64,000 nucleotides of DNA, taken from NCBI RefSeq assembly GCF_009649225.1, contig NZ_WJPP01000006.1:17635-81634 (forward strand). The letters run 5' to 3'. The notes under the pieces were generated by a model that ran no database searches, was not told the DNA's origin, and worked only from the letters and a program-made list of their open reading frames with translations. The translations under genes and the position numbers were made by a program. This DNA is from Spiribacter salilacus. GTDB taxonomy: Bacteria > Pseudomonadota > Gammaproteobacteria > Nitrococcales > Nitrococcaceae. Shown in pieces: positions 45,401-60,400 of this stretch (within the stretch, counting starts at the first letter, position 1; each line of letters starts with the position of its first letter).

Positions 45401-48400
45401 TGTAAAGTTGCTACCCACATCGATGCGCACCTGATCAACGGCATCCAGCACCGCTCGGCTATCGGTCAACGCATTAGGCTCTTCACCGCTATAGCTAATG
45501 ACTGGGCCACCCAACGTGAATGTGTTGCTCACATCCACGGCCATTTCGGCAGCTCGGCCTTCACCAATCCATTGGGCTGAACCTACGTTTACATTGAACT
45601 CGCTATCTGTGTCGGTCGCCTCAAGCGTGGCATTACCGCCAAGCATTAAGTGCCCATCTGCCTCAAGGCCGATCAGTGAAGCCGCCTCGATGGTCACGCT
45701 GTCGGCGATTGTGGCGCTGTCATCAACCTGATCCTGTGTGGCGAAATTGCCCAGCGTCAGATCGGCGCCTGACTTCAGGCGGAAGGCCTCGACATCGGCC
45801 ACCACATTTTCAAGGGTGAGATCGGCGCCGGCCTCAATCAGATACCGCCCACCGATAAACTCACCAGAAATGGTGAAGTCGTTCACCGCCTGCCAGTGTG
45901 ACAAGGCCGTTGGGTCTGCCTGACGCACTTCGGCCACACCGGCAAAAGCGATCTCATCGCCCTCTAGGCTCACGCTTTCATCGGCCACAACGTAACCGTC
46001 GCTCGTTACCGTCAGCAAGCCATCGGTGGCCAGCGTAATCTGGCCAACACCCAGCGTGTCGCCATCGATCTTGGTATCCACCAATAAGTCTTCGGAGGAC
46101 CGGAGGATTACCCCCTTGGCCGCATCAAACTGATTCTGGCCCAAGGTGAGCTGATCAGAGCGCAGCACCTTAAATTCGACGGCGCCTGCCGATTGAATCG
46201 CTGCGGGATCACCCGTCTCCGCTTTTTCCTGCACCACAATGGTGTTCTCAGCGCCTAAGCGAACGCCTAAGCGAATCAGACTGTCTGCGTCGGTGGTCTT
46301 TAGAAGTGCCGCGCCGCCCACCTCAATCGTATCGGCTGCCGCATCGATCAATCCGGTGGAATGAAGCTCACCCAGCACGCTGATGTGATCATCAGCCGTG
46401 ATGTTCAGGGCACCATCACCCGCCAGGCTGGTGGTCGAGACCGTCAGGCTCAGCGGGTCGTTATCGGCATCAAAGGTCTGCGTAAAGTCGCCGCCAACCG
46501 CCGCAAAACCCCAAACATCAATGGCGCCCGCGGCGATCAAATCAATCGTGCCGTCGGCGTCTTTCACCATCATGCGTGAATCGGCGGGCAGCTTGATAGC
46601 GAGACCATCATTATCGCCATTGGCATCTGCACGGCCACTGCCGCCACGGATACTGATGGCGCCACCAGCCCGCAGTGTGCCAGGCACCTCGACTTTGCCC
46701 CCGCCGTTAACGCCAGCTGCCTGCCCGCCTAGGTAGGCCTGGCCGAGCGCCATCAGGCTTAACGAGGCACCGGTATTGAGCCAATCCACCGTGTCTGTGC
46801 GTCTGTCATCAGACACGGTGCGCTCAATGGCCCCGCCCGAGAGCAACAAGCCCATCACTTCGATATGCCCGCCCGTTTCAAGCTTGAGCGTGGCCTCGGT
46901 TGAGACATAACTGCCGTCGCTCAGCCCGCCACCCACGGTAATACCGCCCGCGGCGGTTACTTGAATGCCCACGCCCACCCCGTTATAGAACGACTCATCT
47001 TCATCAAGCACCGCAGTCACCGCCGCGCTACCCGAGGCCGCCATGCCGGAGTTAATGGTGACCGCTGCGTTCACCGACTCAACCTGAAGGTGCGCATCTT
47101 TTGCGGTGAACTCAAAGCCTGTTGTGCCGCTGTTGCCACCGGCAATCACCACGCCATCCACCTGCACGGCCTGCGACCCAATGAGGCTCAGCGTGCTGTT
47201 ATCTCCCGTAGTGGTGATTACGCTGGTTGGCGCAATCCACACACTGATACCGTCTGCATTCGCGCCACCACGATCAATCAGCTCAATGCCACTGCGTAGC
47301 ACCCCACCGTGTATCTCCAAATTGCCGGCAATGGTTATTTCGCCTTCGACATACACCCATTGATCAGACTGCAGCATGGCATCGGCGCCAATGCCCTGCG
47401 TTTTAATATTACCGACCATAAACAGGTTGCTGGGCCCGGTGATGCGGATATCGGCATCGGCACCGGTGGTGACCAGCGTGCCCGTCATCAACAACCCGTA
47501 GTCGGGCATGTCTGCCGCGCTTGCGGCATACAGCGGATGGCTTTCATCCAGCGAGTTAAAGTAATTATTAAAAACCTCGGCACTGCTTGGCGTGTCAGCG
47601 TTTGGTGTGCCCATATCGATGGTCAAGTTGCCTGAGGCGGCAACGACGCCATCAATCCACATCTCCTCTTGGGCAAACAGATAAACACTGGCCTGTGCGC
47701 CGGTTTCTGTTGGCACGCCGCCTTCGACTTTAACGCCAGCATTCACAATCGAGCCGCTACCCAGCGTCATCGCCTGGCTGGATTCCACATAGATGCTAGA
47801 ATTTTGGTTCAAGGCAGAGATTTCTGAGGCGGCATTGAGTACCACTTCGCCGCCGGAGACCAAGCGGATATTGCCACCTTCGGTGCTTGTTGCGACAACG
47901 CTATCCACAATCACGCTTTGGTTGGTCTGCACGATCACATCGCCGCCACGGGCGGTTAGCCCACTGGTTGCTGGATCGTTAAACCCAATATTCACATCTT
48001 CGGCTACCTGCAGCGCCATGCGATCGATGCGGAATTTATTGGCAACGACCATGCCGGTTTCAAGCTCAAGCGTGCCGCCGTCGGTTGCGCCATCGGCATC
48101 AATACGCTGCCAAAGGCTGGCGTTGGCAAAGTCCTGACGGCTTAGGTCAACACTGCCTGCATCGCCCACATACTCATACAGCCCATATTCTGTTTTGGAG
48201 TACTGCACCTGAACCCGATCGCCACTGGTGAGCGCTAGTGCCCGATTGGCCTCAGACTCGGTCCGCCGATCGGTATCAGTGACGTAATCGGCGGTAATCC
48301 GCTCCCAAACGCCATCATCAGCAAACCGATCCACATTTAAATAATCGCTTTCATACCAGCCCTTTTGCGGATCTTTATCAAAACGACCATCGTCTTTTAA

Positions 48401-51400
48401 TAGGGTGAAGAACTGATCGGCATCAGGATCAAGCGCAAAGTTATCAGTGACCGCGCTGTCTTCAACTAATGCCCAGACCTCACTGTTCTCTGGATCAACC
48501 TCAGATAGCTCGCGGCCAAGTAGCGCGAGTGAGATTGTCTCTTTACCTTCTTCACCATCCTCAGGATCTTCACCGATATAACGCCATACCTTGTCATCGC
48601 TAATATCTTTAATCAGCGTCTGATCTTTTTTGAGTTCAATGACTGTTGGGATGAGCTCCCAATCTGCAGAGTCTTCGGCGCCAGCTAGCGCATCAGACAG
48701 CAACGCGGTGCGATTTTGGCCGGTGTAGCGCCACAGCGACCCGGTATCGATGTCTTGCACCAGCGTTTCACCCGAAACCAAATCGGTGTGCAGCAGGTCA
48801 AGGTCGCGATCTGCACCGAGGTAGCGGTAGAGCTCGTGGGTTACACCCACCACATCGCCCGCGCCGGCCGCACTCAATGCCCGTTGCTGGGCAAGCGATA
48901 AATTTTCAAACTCATGCGGCGATTCAATCACCAAGATATCGCCGAGCTCACCCACCTGCCCGCCGGCCCACGCTTCCAGCGCCACGGCATTGGCTTTGAT
49001 GTTAAGAAAATCACTCGATTCCGCCGCACCTAGGCTGCGAATATCCACATGCGGATTAAGGAACTTCGCAAAACCGGCGTTCAGGCTATATTCCGAGCGC
49101 GCCGCATCAATACCCGCCTCAGACAGGGCAGAGGCAAGGCCCGCATTACCATTGGCCTCTAGCGATAGCTGACCGTTCACCCCATCAGTGATGGAACCCG
49201 CCAAGTTATGCAGCGTTACGTTGCCCTCAAGGGACAAGACCGAGGCGGTTGGGTTATCCCATAGCGTCGGTAGCACTAACACCATATCGCCGGCAGTTTG
49301 GGTGATATTGACGCCGCCCTTGGCACGTACCGCTAAACCCCCATCTCCTTGGGTATTGCCATCAAGCAGAACCTGGCCCACGCTGCCATCCACGGCATCG
49401 AGCTGCACCCGATTACCGCGAATCTTAATTTCTTGGCCCTCGCCCGAACCGATACCTTCGATACCCTGGGCCGCCCGAATGGTGACATCACCGCGGGTTG
49501 ATTCGATACGATTGGCAACCAACACACTGCTGTCGTTCTCAGTGGAGAACACCACCAGGTCAATATCACCACCGGCCTCAATATTGGTGGTGCCCTTGTT
49601 GCCTTCCATCGTCAGGTCAACCTGACCGCCCGCCTCAATCTGTGGCGCATAACCAAAGAAAGCGGCTGAATCGGTAAAGCGCACATCGCCGCCCACATCC
49701 AGGGTCATTGCCATGCGCGTCGTCTCTACGCCATCGTCGTTAATGCCCCCTTCGGCCAGCTTCACATCACCGCGGAAGATGACCGAGCCCTCGGAGCTAT
49801 TCACAATCACGCCAGGGGTTTCTGAGGCGGTGATTTGACCAATCTGAATGGGATAATCAGCACGCAGATAATGCGTGTAATAGTCAGTCATGCCGGTGAC
49901 GACAGTCGTCTCGACATGATGGGTTTTCTTCCTCAGCCAGCCGCCACCGGTTGTCCAGCTCTTTTGGGTGGTTGAGATGTTCTCAAAGGTGCTATCAAAG
50001 CGGTTGGCGCCCACACTCTGGTAATCATCACCACTCACGCTACGGCCTGTATCTTTCCATAGATCGGTATCTGAGAAATCGGTGCGTGGCAGATTCAGTG
50101 CGGTATCTTCACCTTCACCGACGAACTGATAAATCCGGTTGGTGCGGACATCCCGAACCTCTGAAACGCCTTTGTACAGCTGCACCGCCGTGTTGCGCTT
50201 GAGCAAGTACTCAATGCCATAAACCGGCTCATCACTACTAAAGGGAGAACCAACCGTCAGCAGGTCTAATAGCTCAGCTTCACTTAGCAGCAGCTCTGAT
50301 TCCAGCAGCGGTTTTTCATCGGTGTACTCCACCGTCTGCCAGACATACTCGGTATCTTTAGAAAGCCAATCTGAGTCAACGCCAAAGAGGTTAAAGCTGT
50401 TGTTCTCGTACTTTCTAATCTCTGTTTCGGCAAAGCCCTGCCCTTCAACCCAAGTGTAGTAAAGATCTTCAGCTGGTTCGTAGACAATACGATGCGCCGT
50501 GTCACGCAGCACTTCATAGCCGCTGCCAAAGTTACTGGAATCAGCTTCAAACGCCGCACGTGCGGTTTCCATGGCGGCCAGATCAAAGACCTGATCTGTA
50601 CCAATTGGCGTGTAAACGATCTCGCCATTAACCAAAGCGCCTTGGAAGTCAGACTGCGTGACCTCATCGCCCACAAAAACATACTCAGACTTCAACAGAC
50701 GGGAGGTATCGTTAATGGTCAACTGCCCAGGGCGTGAAGCTCGCAGATCAATCCCGTCAAAAATCACATCGTACTGACTAAAGTTATCAACACGGATGTT
50801 TGGTGCGCCGTCCGAAACCAAAATCTGACCGTTACCGGTACTAAAGACCTGACCGGTTAGGGTAATGCTGCCTGGGGTGCTGGTGATTTCTTCAACCACA
50901 ATGGCACCCAGATCGGCGTCAAAGTAACTCCTAAACGGCACCGTGCCAAAGTTCACACCATCCAAGGTGACCGCTGGCTGCTTGTAGTCATCCAGCGACT
51001 TACCAAAGGCGGCCAAGTTATACAGGCTAGTGGTTTGGGTGGCCGCAAAATCTTTTGAGACCGTCAATTGAAGGTCGGTAAATCCACTTTGAATTAGGCC
51101 ATTAATGTTCAGATACTGCGCATTAATGTTGATATCGCCCTGGGCCACGATCTGCGATAGCGCGCGCTGTGTCAGACCGCTTTGCAACGTATTGAAATCA
51201 GCAAGCCGGTTATACGCCTCAAAGCCCTGCGTTTCGCTTTGTGATGGGTTAACGAGTGGATAACGGCTGGTGAAATCTGCCAGCTGGCGTGGATCTGCCA
51301 TGTGCTGCCAGCCGGCCACGTTCAAATCAAAGTTGCCCGCGCTGGAGACATCGAGCTCCCCGGCACGCAACTGTCCCGACACCTCGATGCTGCCCATGAG

Positions 51401-54400
51401 GTTATTAACGGTCACGGCACCGTTTTCGTTATACACCGAGCCCAGCAGGAACAGATCCTGTGGGCCAGAGAGGCGTGACTGAATCAAGGTGCCGAGATTC
51501 AGACGAGCTGGCGCCTCACTGAGCTGGCGAATATTGATGCTGCTTTGCACCTCAGACGGGCCTTCATCCGTCAGCGCACCGCTATTCAGGAAAACATTGC
51601 CCGGATTAAAGGTGGTCATCGCCCCATCAACCGGTTTTACAACCAGCGAATCTTTGATCACGGCATCAAAGGTACGCATCTGAAGTGGGGTTGAGTTGAG
51701 GATATCAATACGCGCCGTGCTGGCCGTGCTGATACGCCCTCCTTGAATCAGATTATCAATGGTTGAGCCACTGGTGCTGGTGGCGTCGATAAATACCGAA
51801 CCCGGGGCCGCATAGACATCCGGCATGTCGAGGAAGACCTCGTCCATTTCCTGTGCCACTACCTCAAAAGACTCACCGTCCACCACAATGGTCTCGACCA
51901 GACCCAGCTCGTCGAGCGCCTCGTTAACCTGCTTAAGCTGCTCTTGATAGCGCGCTATGGCTTCAGGATTGTCCGAATGGCTCGCCATCCAGCCCAAAAT
52001 CGATTCACGCCGCTCCAGCAACATGTTGGAGACATTTTCGATGCGCACAATCGGCGCTTCCATGGCCACTGGCTTGATGACGTAGAACTTGCGATCTAGC
52101 GCATTAAGGATTTGTTGCTGCGCGGCCCGTTCTTCAGCATCAAGGCCGGCCATATCCAAACCGGAAAGATCCAGCGCGGCGTATTCCATCGCCACATTGG
52201 CATCGATATGCATTTTTGCTTTCTCAGCTGTGCTGAGCTCAGTCCCGACGCGATTCCAGTCAAACTGAGTTACCCCATCCACGGTCACCGGCAACACATG
52301 CAGTACCGCGCGATTATTCACACCCGCCTGCACCCGTGCCGTATCGGCAATATTGACCTGATTGGTTGACTCATCCACCTGCCCACGTCGGTCGATGCCA
52401 GAGCCATAAGGAATCAGGGACACGGAGACCATGCCGCCGGTTTCTGCACCGCGCTCATCCCCACCAATGCCCTCAACCGTTCTTAAGTGCACGTTGCCAA
52501 TGGACTGCAGTACCGTTGCACCCGCAAGGTTAATCCGATTTTGCTCGCGAATGCTCAAATCTGGGTTGGGGTCGTTAATTGCCGGGAAAATACTGACCGA
52601 GGTGATTTGCGCATCACTAAAGCCATTGAGCTGGTTAACTTCACCGCGGCTATTCACGCCGGCCAACAGATGTACCGTGCCGCCTTGAATAAAGCTATCG
52701 TTGGTTTCAATCAGGTTGAGCGCATTCACGCGGCCCACGGCATCGGCACCCGTCACGCCGGTTAAAACGGAAGTGGTGTACATGTTGGCGCTGGCGTTTG
52801 CGGTGCCCACGCTGCGCGTAGTGATGTAGATATCGCCACTCGGATTGCGAATTTCCGCATCACCAATCGTTACCGCCGAGCGCGTTGCCGCGTCGATCTC
52901 ACTTCGACCTTTTGACAGGCCAAACAGAGAAACACCCTCAACAAATACGCTATCTACCGCATACACATTGACCTCACTGCCAATATCGATGCGGCCCGGG
53001 TTTAGCTGTGAGCCAGCCACCTCAATGATTGCCCCATCGCCTACGATCACTTCGGCGGTAAAGCGGCTGGAGTCGGTCCCAAAGAGTGTGTGACTGACTA
53101 ATGCATTGAGCGTAACCAAACCGGCTGAGCCTGAGGTCAGGTTATTCTCGTTGGCATAACGCTCTTTCAGGCCTAAGTTGCTGGCGTTAATCCGAATGTT
53201 CTTGGTGGCCCGCAGCGTGGCCTGCTCGTCAATCAGCGTATAGGCCGCGCCCGTCATGTTCGTCTCGACCAGCGCCCCGGTACCTGCTAGCAGGCCAAGC
53301 GCCTTGGCGTCTGCTCGCGTATCGCCCACCTGATTATGGCGTGCAAAAATCGCCACATTGCCACTATCAACCATCGTGCCCTGGCCAATCCGAGCAACCA
53401 CATCGCGCGTGTCATCAACAATGGCGATAGTGCCGGCCAAACCGGCCAGCAGGCCTGCGCTGCTCGCTTCACTGCGCGCGTAGAGTGCATCGTGAGCCTC
53501 GGATTGCAGTACGAAGGTTTCAGAGCGGATCAGGCTATCGCCCAGCAGCGTGGCAAGCACCGTGCCCTCGGCCTGTGCTTGGGCATCCGATGCGCCCACC
53601 GACAAGCTTAAACCGCCGCTTACCGCCAGCCCGCTGGCACTGGCATCACCGCTAACGTTGGAGCGCGCATCAACACCCACCCGGCCTTGCGCAAAGACAT
53701 GGCTGTCTTCGATGATGGCTTCAACCACATTGGCAAAATCAGCCCGCGAAACCGTGCCCGCCGCCGCCGCTGCAATAAAGCCAACCGCAACCGATGTTGC
53801 ACGCACCTCAGTGGTGACATTTGCATTATTCGTTGCGGTAATTTGAACATCGCCACCGGCATTAACTACTGAGTCTTCTAATAGCGCGCGCGTGACTGTG
53901 TTGACCTTGGCAATGGCATTGGCACCACCGCCGGAGGCGGCCACGCCTAGGCCAAAGCTGCCGCTCATGGCAGCCGCCGCAGAGGCGGCGTTGGCGCTGG
54001 CCTCATCACTCGCTAATACGGCCAAACCGCCGGTTTGTGAGGCAAAATCAAGGCCACTTGCAATGGCTAAGATCTGGTTATCTAGGCGGTTTTCTGAAAG
54101 GGAAACACCGATCGCGATAGCGCCACTAACTGTACCAGCCGAGGCAGCTAAGCTAGCCGCAGCGGTATCAGAGACGATGGTGGATTTGTCTGTAGCCTGG
54201 ATGGTGGCATCACCAAAGAGCCGGAGCTTGGTATCGCGCGCCTCGGCCAACACCAGTGTTTCAAGCTGGCTGTAGGAGGCCGAGCCAGCACCTGCCGCCG
54301 CAGCGCCAACCGCAGCACCTCCGGCCACCGCCAGGCTCTTGGCATCGACTTCGGTACGAATGGAGGCATCGTTGGTGGCACGCAGCGTAACGGTGCGGGC

Positions 54401-57400
54401 ATAAATGTCGGCGTTAGTGGCAGTCGCTTTGACCATACCGCCAATGGCATTTTCGGCCACCGCGGAGCCAATCGAAATGCTCCCCCCACCTACAGCACCC
54501 CCAGCTGACGAGGCGGCAATACTGCCAATCTCTGCCCGAATGCTGGCGGTGTTATCGGCCAGCACATGCAGTTGATGGCCCGTGCTAATCTGTGCATTAG
54601 TCACAAGCGCCTGGGTATTGGTACTAATGGCGTTGTACGCATCACCAAAGGCACCGGCAAAGCTAACGCCGGCAAATCCACCGCCACTAAGGGCCGCACC
54701 AATGGCAACCGCCTCAGAGCGAATCTGGGCGTTTTCTGTGGCTTTGATAACGATGTCACGACCGCGAGACTCTAAAAACAGACCCTTCGCCTCGGCAATC
54801 ACCTGATTGCTGACAGTATTATTCGCCACACTGGCGGATACGGAGAGCGCAATACCGCTGACCCCACTAAAGGCCGCGCTGATGGCCGCCGACTGCACAT
54901 CGGCCACAATTGAGGAATCATCGGTAGCGGTGAGCGTAATGCGGTCTGCCCGCACCCGATCGCTGGCCTGGCCGCTGATATCGGCGCGCACATCCACTTC
55001 AATACGGTTAGTAGCACCCACGCCAGCGCCACTTAAGCCCAAACCGATCGCTCCGCCGCCGGCCAGTGCCACCGAGGCCGACTGCACATCGGCGGTAATG
55101 CTTTGCTCGGAATTAGCCGTCACGCTCAATGCGCCGATGGCATTCACTGACGAATCCGTAATGCGGGCATGGATCTCACCGCCCTCACGGGCCAGACCCA
55201 CCTGACGCCAGAGATTGCGATTACCGTAATCCTGGGTCGAGAGATTGCCGTTTTGGTTAGCAATCAGCAGCAGGGGGGTCTCACCAATGTATTCGTACTT
55301 CTCGCCATCGCGCACGCCATGACGCACTTCAACCACTTGACCGGCAGCCACCACCGCTGGGCGGCTATCGGTGGTGTAGTTGGCCTCCACATCGCTGGGC
55401 TGCCAGCCAATCACATTGCGCGCCAGCCCTACGCCTATGGAGGCGGCCGCGCCAGTGGCACCGCCTGCACCGACAGCCGCGGAGAGCGCGCTGATACGCG
55501 CATTGATGGAAGCCTGATCCTGCGCATCCAGGTGAACGGCACCGGAGGAGTAAAGATCGGCATTGTCGACCAGCGCACGGGTGGCACCAGTAATTAAGTT
55601 CTTGGCATCGGCACCCGCACCACTTAAGGCAAGTCCGCTCGCACCGGCGAGACCCACCGAGGCAGACGCCGCCATGGCCTCGGTATGAATGGACCCCTCA
55701 CGCTTGGCGTCAATCGTAATCGCCCCGGTAGTGCTGGATGCCCGCACCGAGTTGTGATCAAAAACGCCCGCCTGCACCACCGTCTGGATGGTGTTGCGCG
55801 CAATACTCGCGCCAATGGAGATGGCGGTACCGCCACCGCCGCCAATGCCGGCGGCAATCGAGGCCGCACCCGCAAAGCTTTGAATGCTGGAGCGATCGAC
55901 CGCATCAATATCAAGACTGCCCACGGCAACCCGGCTATCGTTACCCGAGCCACGAATCTCCGCGCGCACCATATTAGCAATGACGTTACTGGCGTTTACC
56001 CCGGAGCCACTTGCGCCAATGCCGACACCGCCGCCACCGGCGACGGCCACCGAGCCACTAAAGACATCTGCGGTAATCCGCTGATCAGCCAGCGCATTGA
56101 TGGTGAGTTTTTGCGCGGCCGTGACGCTGGCGTTGAGAATGCGCGCCTCGGTAATCGCCGAGTAAGCGCTGTCTTTACTATCGAAGCCCAGCCAGTTGCG
56201 GGCCACCGCCGTACCGATGGAAGCACCCACACCCGCACCACCACCGACGCCAACCGCCAAAGATTCTGTGCGCACACTGGCGTTAATGCCTGAGAGATTG
56301 GTGGCGGTAAGATCAAGGCCCGCCGCGCTGGTGACCGTGCTGCCGCCCTCAATCAGCGCCTGAACCCGGTTGCCGACTTGGTTAAAGGCCATCGCGGCAC
56401 CACCGCTAATCGGCACACTCGCAGCCCCACTGCCGGAGACAGAAATCGAGGCTGCACTGGCCACGGCATTAATGCTAGTAGCGGTCACCTCGAGCACACT
56501 GCCATTAAGCGCCAGCTGGTAGCTGCGGCCCGACTGATCAATGGCCAGCCAGCGCTGATTGGCCTCGACCACGCGCAGCTGTACGACGTCGCTAACCGCC
56601 GCGCCTGCACCACGCAGGGCGGACTCTAAGGCATTGAGGGTGGTGGCACTGGGCGTATCGCCATCCAAAATGGCCGCCGCGTTGAGTGCGGCCACATTGA
56701 GGTTTGCTTCATTATTCAGGTCAAAAGAGCCCAGCGCCGTTGGGCTGGCATTGGCAGTAACTTGAATATCACCACTGGTGCTCTGAATATCGGTGACATT
56801 GCGCAGGAAGGCTGCCGTATCACCCAGGATCTCGTTAAAGCTCAGCGCCATGCCCACGCTTACGGCCACGGCTGGGCCGCCACCCACTGCACCACCAATC
56901 GAAGCCGCTTCGGCCACCGCATTGATGCGGGCCTGGTTATTGGCAGACACAACAATTGCGCTGGCGCTTAGATCCTGGGCGTTTTCCATGTACGCCAGCA
57001 CGTCCATGTTGATGTCGTTAGTGGTCACGACACCGCCCACGCTAATGCCGACGGCCGTTACCGCTGATGCACCAATCGCCACGGTCTTGGCGGTGACCAC
57101 CGCATCGATCTGTGCCTCAGAGGCCGCTTCAATACTCAAGGCCCCCGTGGCATCTACGCTGCCATTGCGGATGGCGGCCACGGTCTGCGCGCCATCTTGA
57201 ACGCGATCAATCCGCCGCCATAGCGTGCGATCGCCATAATTCTGTTCGCCCAGTTTGGGATTAGTCAGGGTTGGACCGAGGTATTCAAACACCTGGCCGA
57301 CCAGCGGGCCGGTGCGCATGCGAATGCTCTGCCCGGCCACCAAACTCGTGGGCGTGTCGTTATTCTCATAAGTGGCGGACACATCGGTGCTATTCCAGCC

Positions 57401-60400
57401 AATTTCATTGATCGCAATCGAAAGCCCGAACGCAGGGGCCGGTGCGGGGCTGCTAAAGCTGACCGCCACCGATTGCGCATCCGCACTGACTTGCGCATCA
57501 ATTCGGCTTTGATCCTTGGCCTGAATACTCACCGCACCACCGGCCGTAAGGTTACTGTTCTCCAAGAGCGCGAAGTTGCCGCCGAGCACGCGGTTCACCG
57601 CGATGGCCCCCGCTGCACTGGCGGCCACAGAGGGACCACTTCCTGCAACAGCCACCGACACCGCCGTGGCACTCACCTCACTATCGATCAAGGCGGTGCG
57701 ATCAGCTTCAATCAGCACATCGCCGCTCACATTCAGCGCTTGGCCGGTATCAACCTTGGCGGTGTTCACCGCGCTTAAGCTGTTGCGCGCCATCGCAAAA
57801 GCAACGGAAACGCTCGTAGCGCCACCAGCCAGTCCACCGGCAATCGAAATGGTTGAGGCTTCTACCTGCGAGAGAATGGTGCCGCGCTCCAGCGCGCTAA
57901 CAGTAAGGTCACTGCCTACCGTGAGTGTGTTATTGGCCGTACCAATCAGCGCATCGGTGATGCTGCTCACTCGGTTGAGCGTGAGCACCGCACCCACACC
58001 AATGGTCGAGGACGACCCAGCCACCGCAATCGACTGAACGGCCGTGGCGCTTTCGATGCGGGCGTCAATAAAGCTATTAGAATCCGCCGCTACCGTGAGG
58101 TCACCGCCAGCGCTGAGATCAAGATTCTCAGTGGTGGCTGAGGTCACGATCGGGTCAGCCGTACCAAACACCCCGCCGGCAATCACATCAATGGTTTGCG
58201 CAAAGATGTTCTGCGCCTCATAACCGACGGTATTAAAGGCGAGCGTCACGCCAACCCCAATACCCCCGGCCTCAGTGGTATTGGTAATGGTGCTGATAAT
58301 GCCGGCTTCGTTACGCGCCACGATGTCAATATCGCCACCAGCGGTAATCGAGCCACGCTGCGCGGTGGCTTCAGCCGAGGCCAGCACCGTGTTGGTGGCA
58401 ATCACGCCGTTGACGGCAATGGAGACACCGCCCCCAAACATGCTACCGCCCGAGGAAATCACCGTGCTATTGGTCTGGGCCAGAATGCGGCTTTGCTCCA
58501 CCGCGGAAATCACCACATCACCACCGGCACTGGCCACTTGGCGATCTAAATCGGCCGTCACACCACTGCGCAGGTCATTACGCACAATCAGCCCACCAAA
58601 GGCCGGCGCGCTAGAGGGGGTAATCGACAGACTCAGCCCGGGGACCAGATTGTTGGGATCAACATCCGCAAGCGCTTCCCAAACATCCTCGTCGGTGTAA
58701 TCGGCCGTGCCCAAATCAACCGTGGCGTTGCTGCCTTTGTAGCGATAGACCTGCTCGGCATCCCCCAGCACTTTGCGCCACTGGTTGGTGTTGCCATAGT
58801 TCTGGCGATCAAGCTCGGCATTTTCCAGCGGCGTAGTGCCAATATATTCAAACACATCGCCTGAATCGCCGGCGTCAATGTCAAACTTCAGCTTGACCCG
58901 GTCGCCTTGATTGAGCGTTTCCGCTATCTCAAGGCTGGTGTATGCCGGTGCCGCCACTCGTACCAAATTGCCGTTAGAAACCGACTGTGAGCCCGAGCGA
59001 TCAGTAAAATCAAGCCCGTCTTCTTCGAGCAGTAGCTTGGTGACCATGCCCAGGCCGCCATCATTAACGGCGCTGGCCACAGACGATAATTCGACATTGG
59101 CAATAATATTGGCCGCCTCGTTAGCCTCAATGCGGATATCACCGCCAGCGGTGAGTGTGCGCTGGGCACTCGATTCAATGGCTGCGTTTGTCTCAGCCGC
59201 GACCAGGTTGCTGGTGAGGATGGCGCCCACCGACAGCGCACTGGCCCCAATTAATGCCTCGGCCTTTGCCTCAGTATCGTTGCTCACGGTGGCGCGCAGC
59301 GTGGCGGTGTTATCCGCGGTCACGATCACATCGCCGGCGGCGTTTAGGTTGGAGTCTATAATCAGCGCATTCACGCGCGCCGGTTGGGTATCGCCAATAT
59401 CTGTGCCAATCAGCGCATCGATGGTGCGCAGCAATACGTTCTGTGACTGATAACCGATGGTGTTAAACGCCAGCGTGCCGCTAATGCCGGTGTCACCGGT
59501 GATTACGTTGGAGAGGTTACGTGCGTCGATCAGCGAGCGGTTTTCGGCATTAACGGTAATTGCACCGGTGGTATCCGTGGTTGTCACCGTGCTGTTGCGA
59601 ATTTCCGCATCCGCCGCAGAGAGCACCGCATTGGTGGCAATTACACCATTGGCCGCAATCGAGTCGCCCGTGCCTACCGCACTGCCGCCCGAGGACTCGG
59701 CCGTGGAATCGTTCAGCGCCCGAATGGAGGCCGTCTCGAGGGCTTCTACCGTGACCGTGCCGGCATTCACCGTGCTGTCGGCCACCCGGGCCAGCACGTT
59801 TGAGCGCACATCATTACGCACAATCAGCGCCGCCATGGCGGCGGAACTTGAGGCGGTAATATTCAGCTCAGGCACATCTTTGGCGGCCGATTCTTCGGTC
59901 CAGTAGCCAAAGTCTTCAAAATCGGTTTCATTCAAATCGATGGTGGCGGTCTCGCCCATGTACCGATACAGGCCACCACCCGTGCCACCGGCCGCATGCC
60001 CAGCGGCCAGTCGCACCACATCGCCAAACTCAACGGTTTGCTCGCCGTCGGTGCTCACGAACTTAAAGGCGCTTTCATCCAGCTGGTTGGCCGCGTTTTT
60101 AAGGATATCCATGCCGCCGGTGTTGCTCGTAACCGATGAGCTCACCAGCTTGATGTTGGAGAACACTCCCGCTTCATCTTCGGCGCGCACGGTCAGATCA
60201 CCCGCGGCGCTGACGGTGCCGGTGGTGGTGAAGTCAATCCAGGCCTCGGCATTGCTCGCGACCATGTTGCTGGACACCACGGCGGCGGCGGCAGCACCCC
60301 CGGCACCGATCAACGCCGAGGCTTCTGAGGTAGCGGCATTCGATAAGGTGGCATTCAGCTGGGCTGAATTGCTGGCATCCAGCGTGAGATCACGCCCGGC

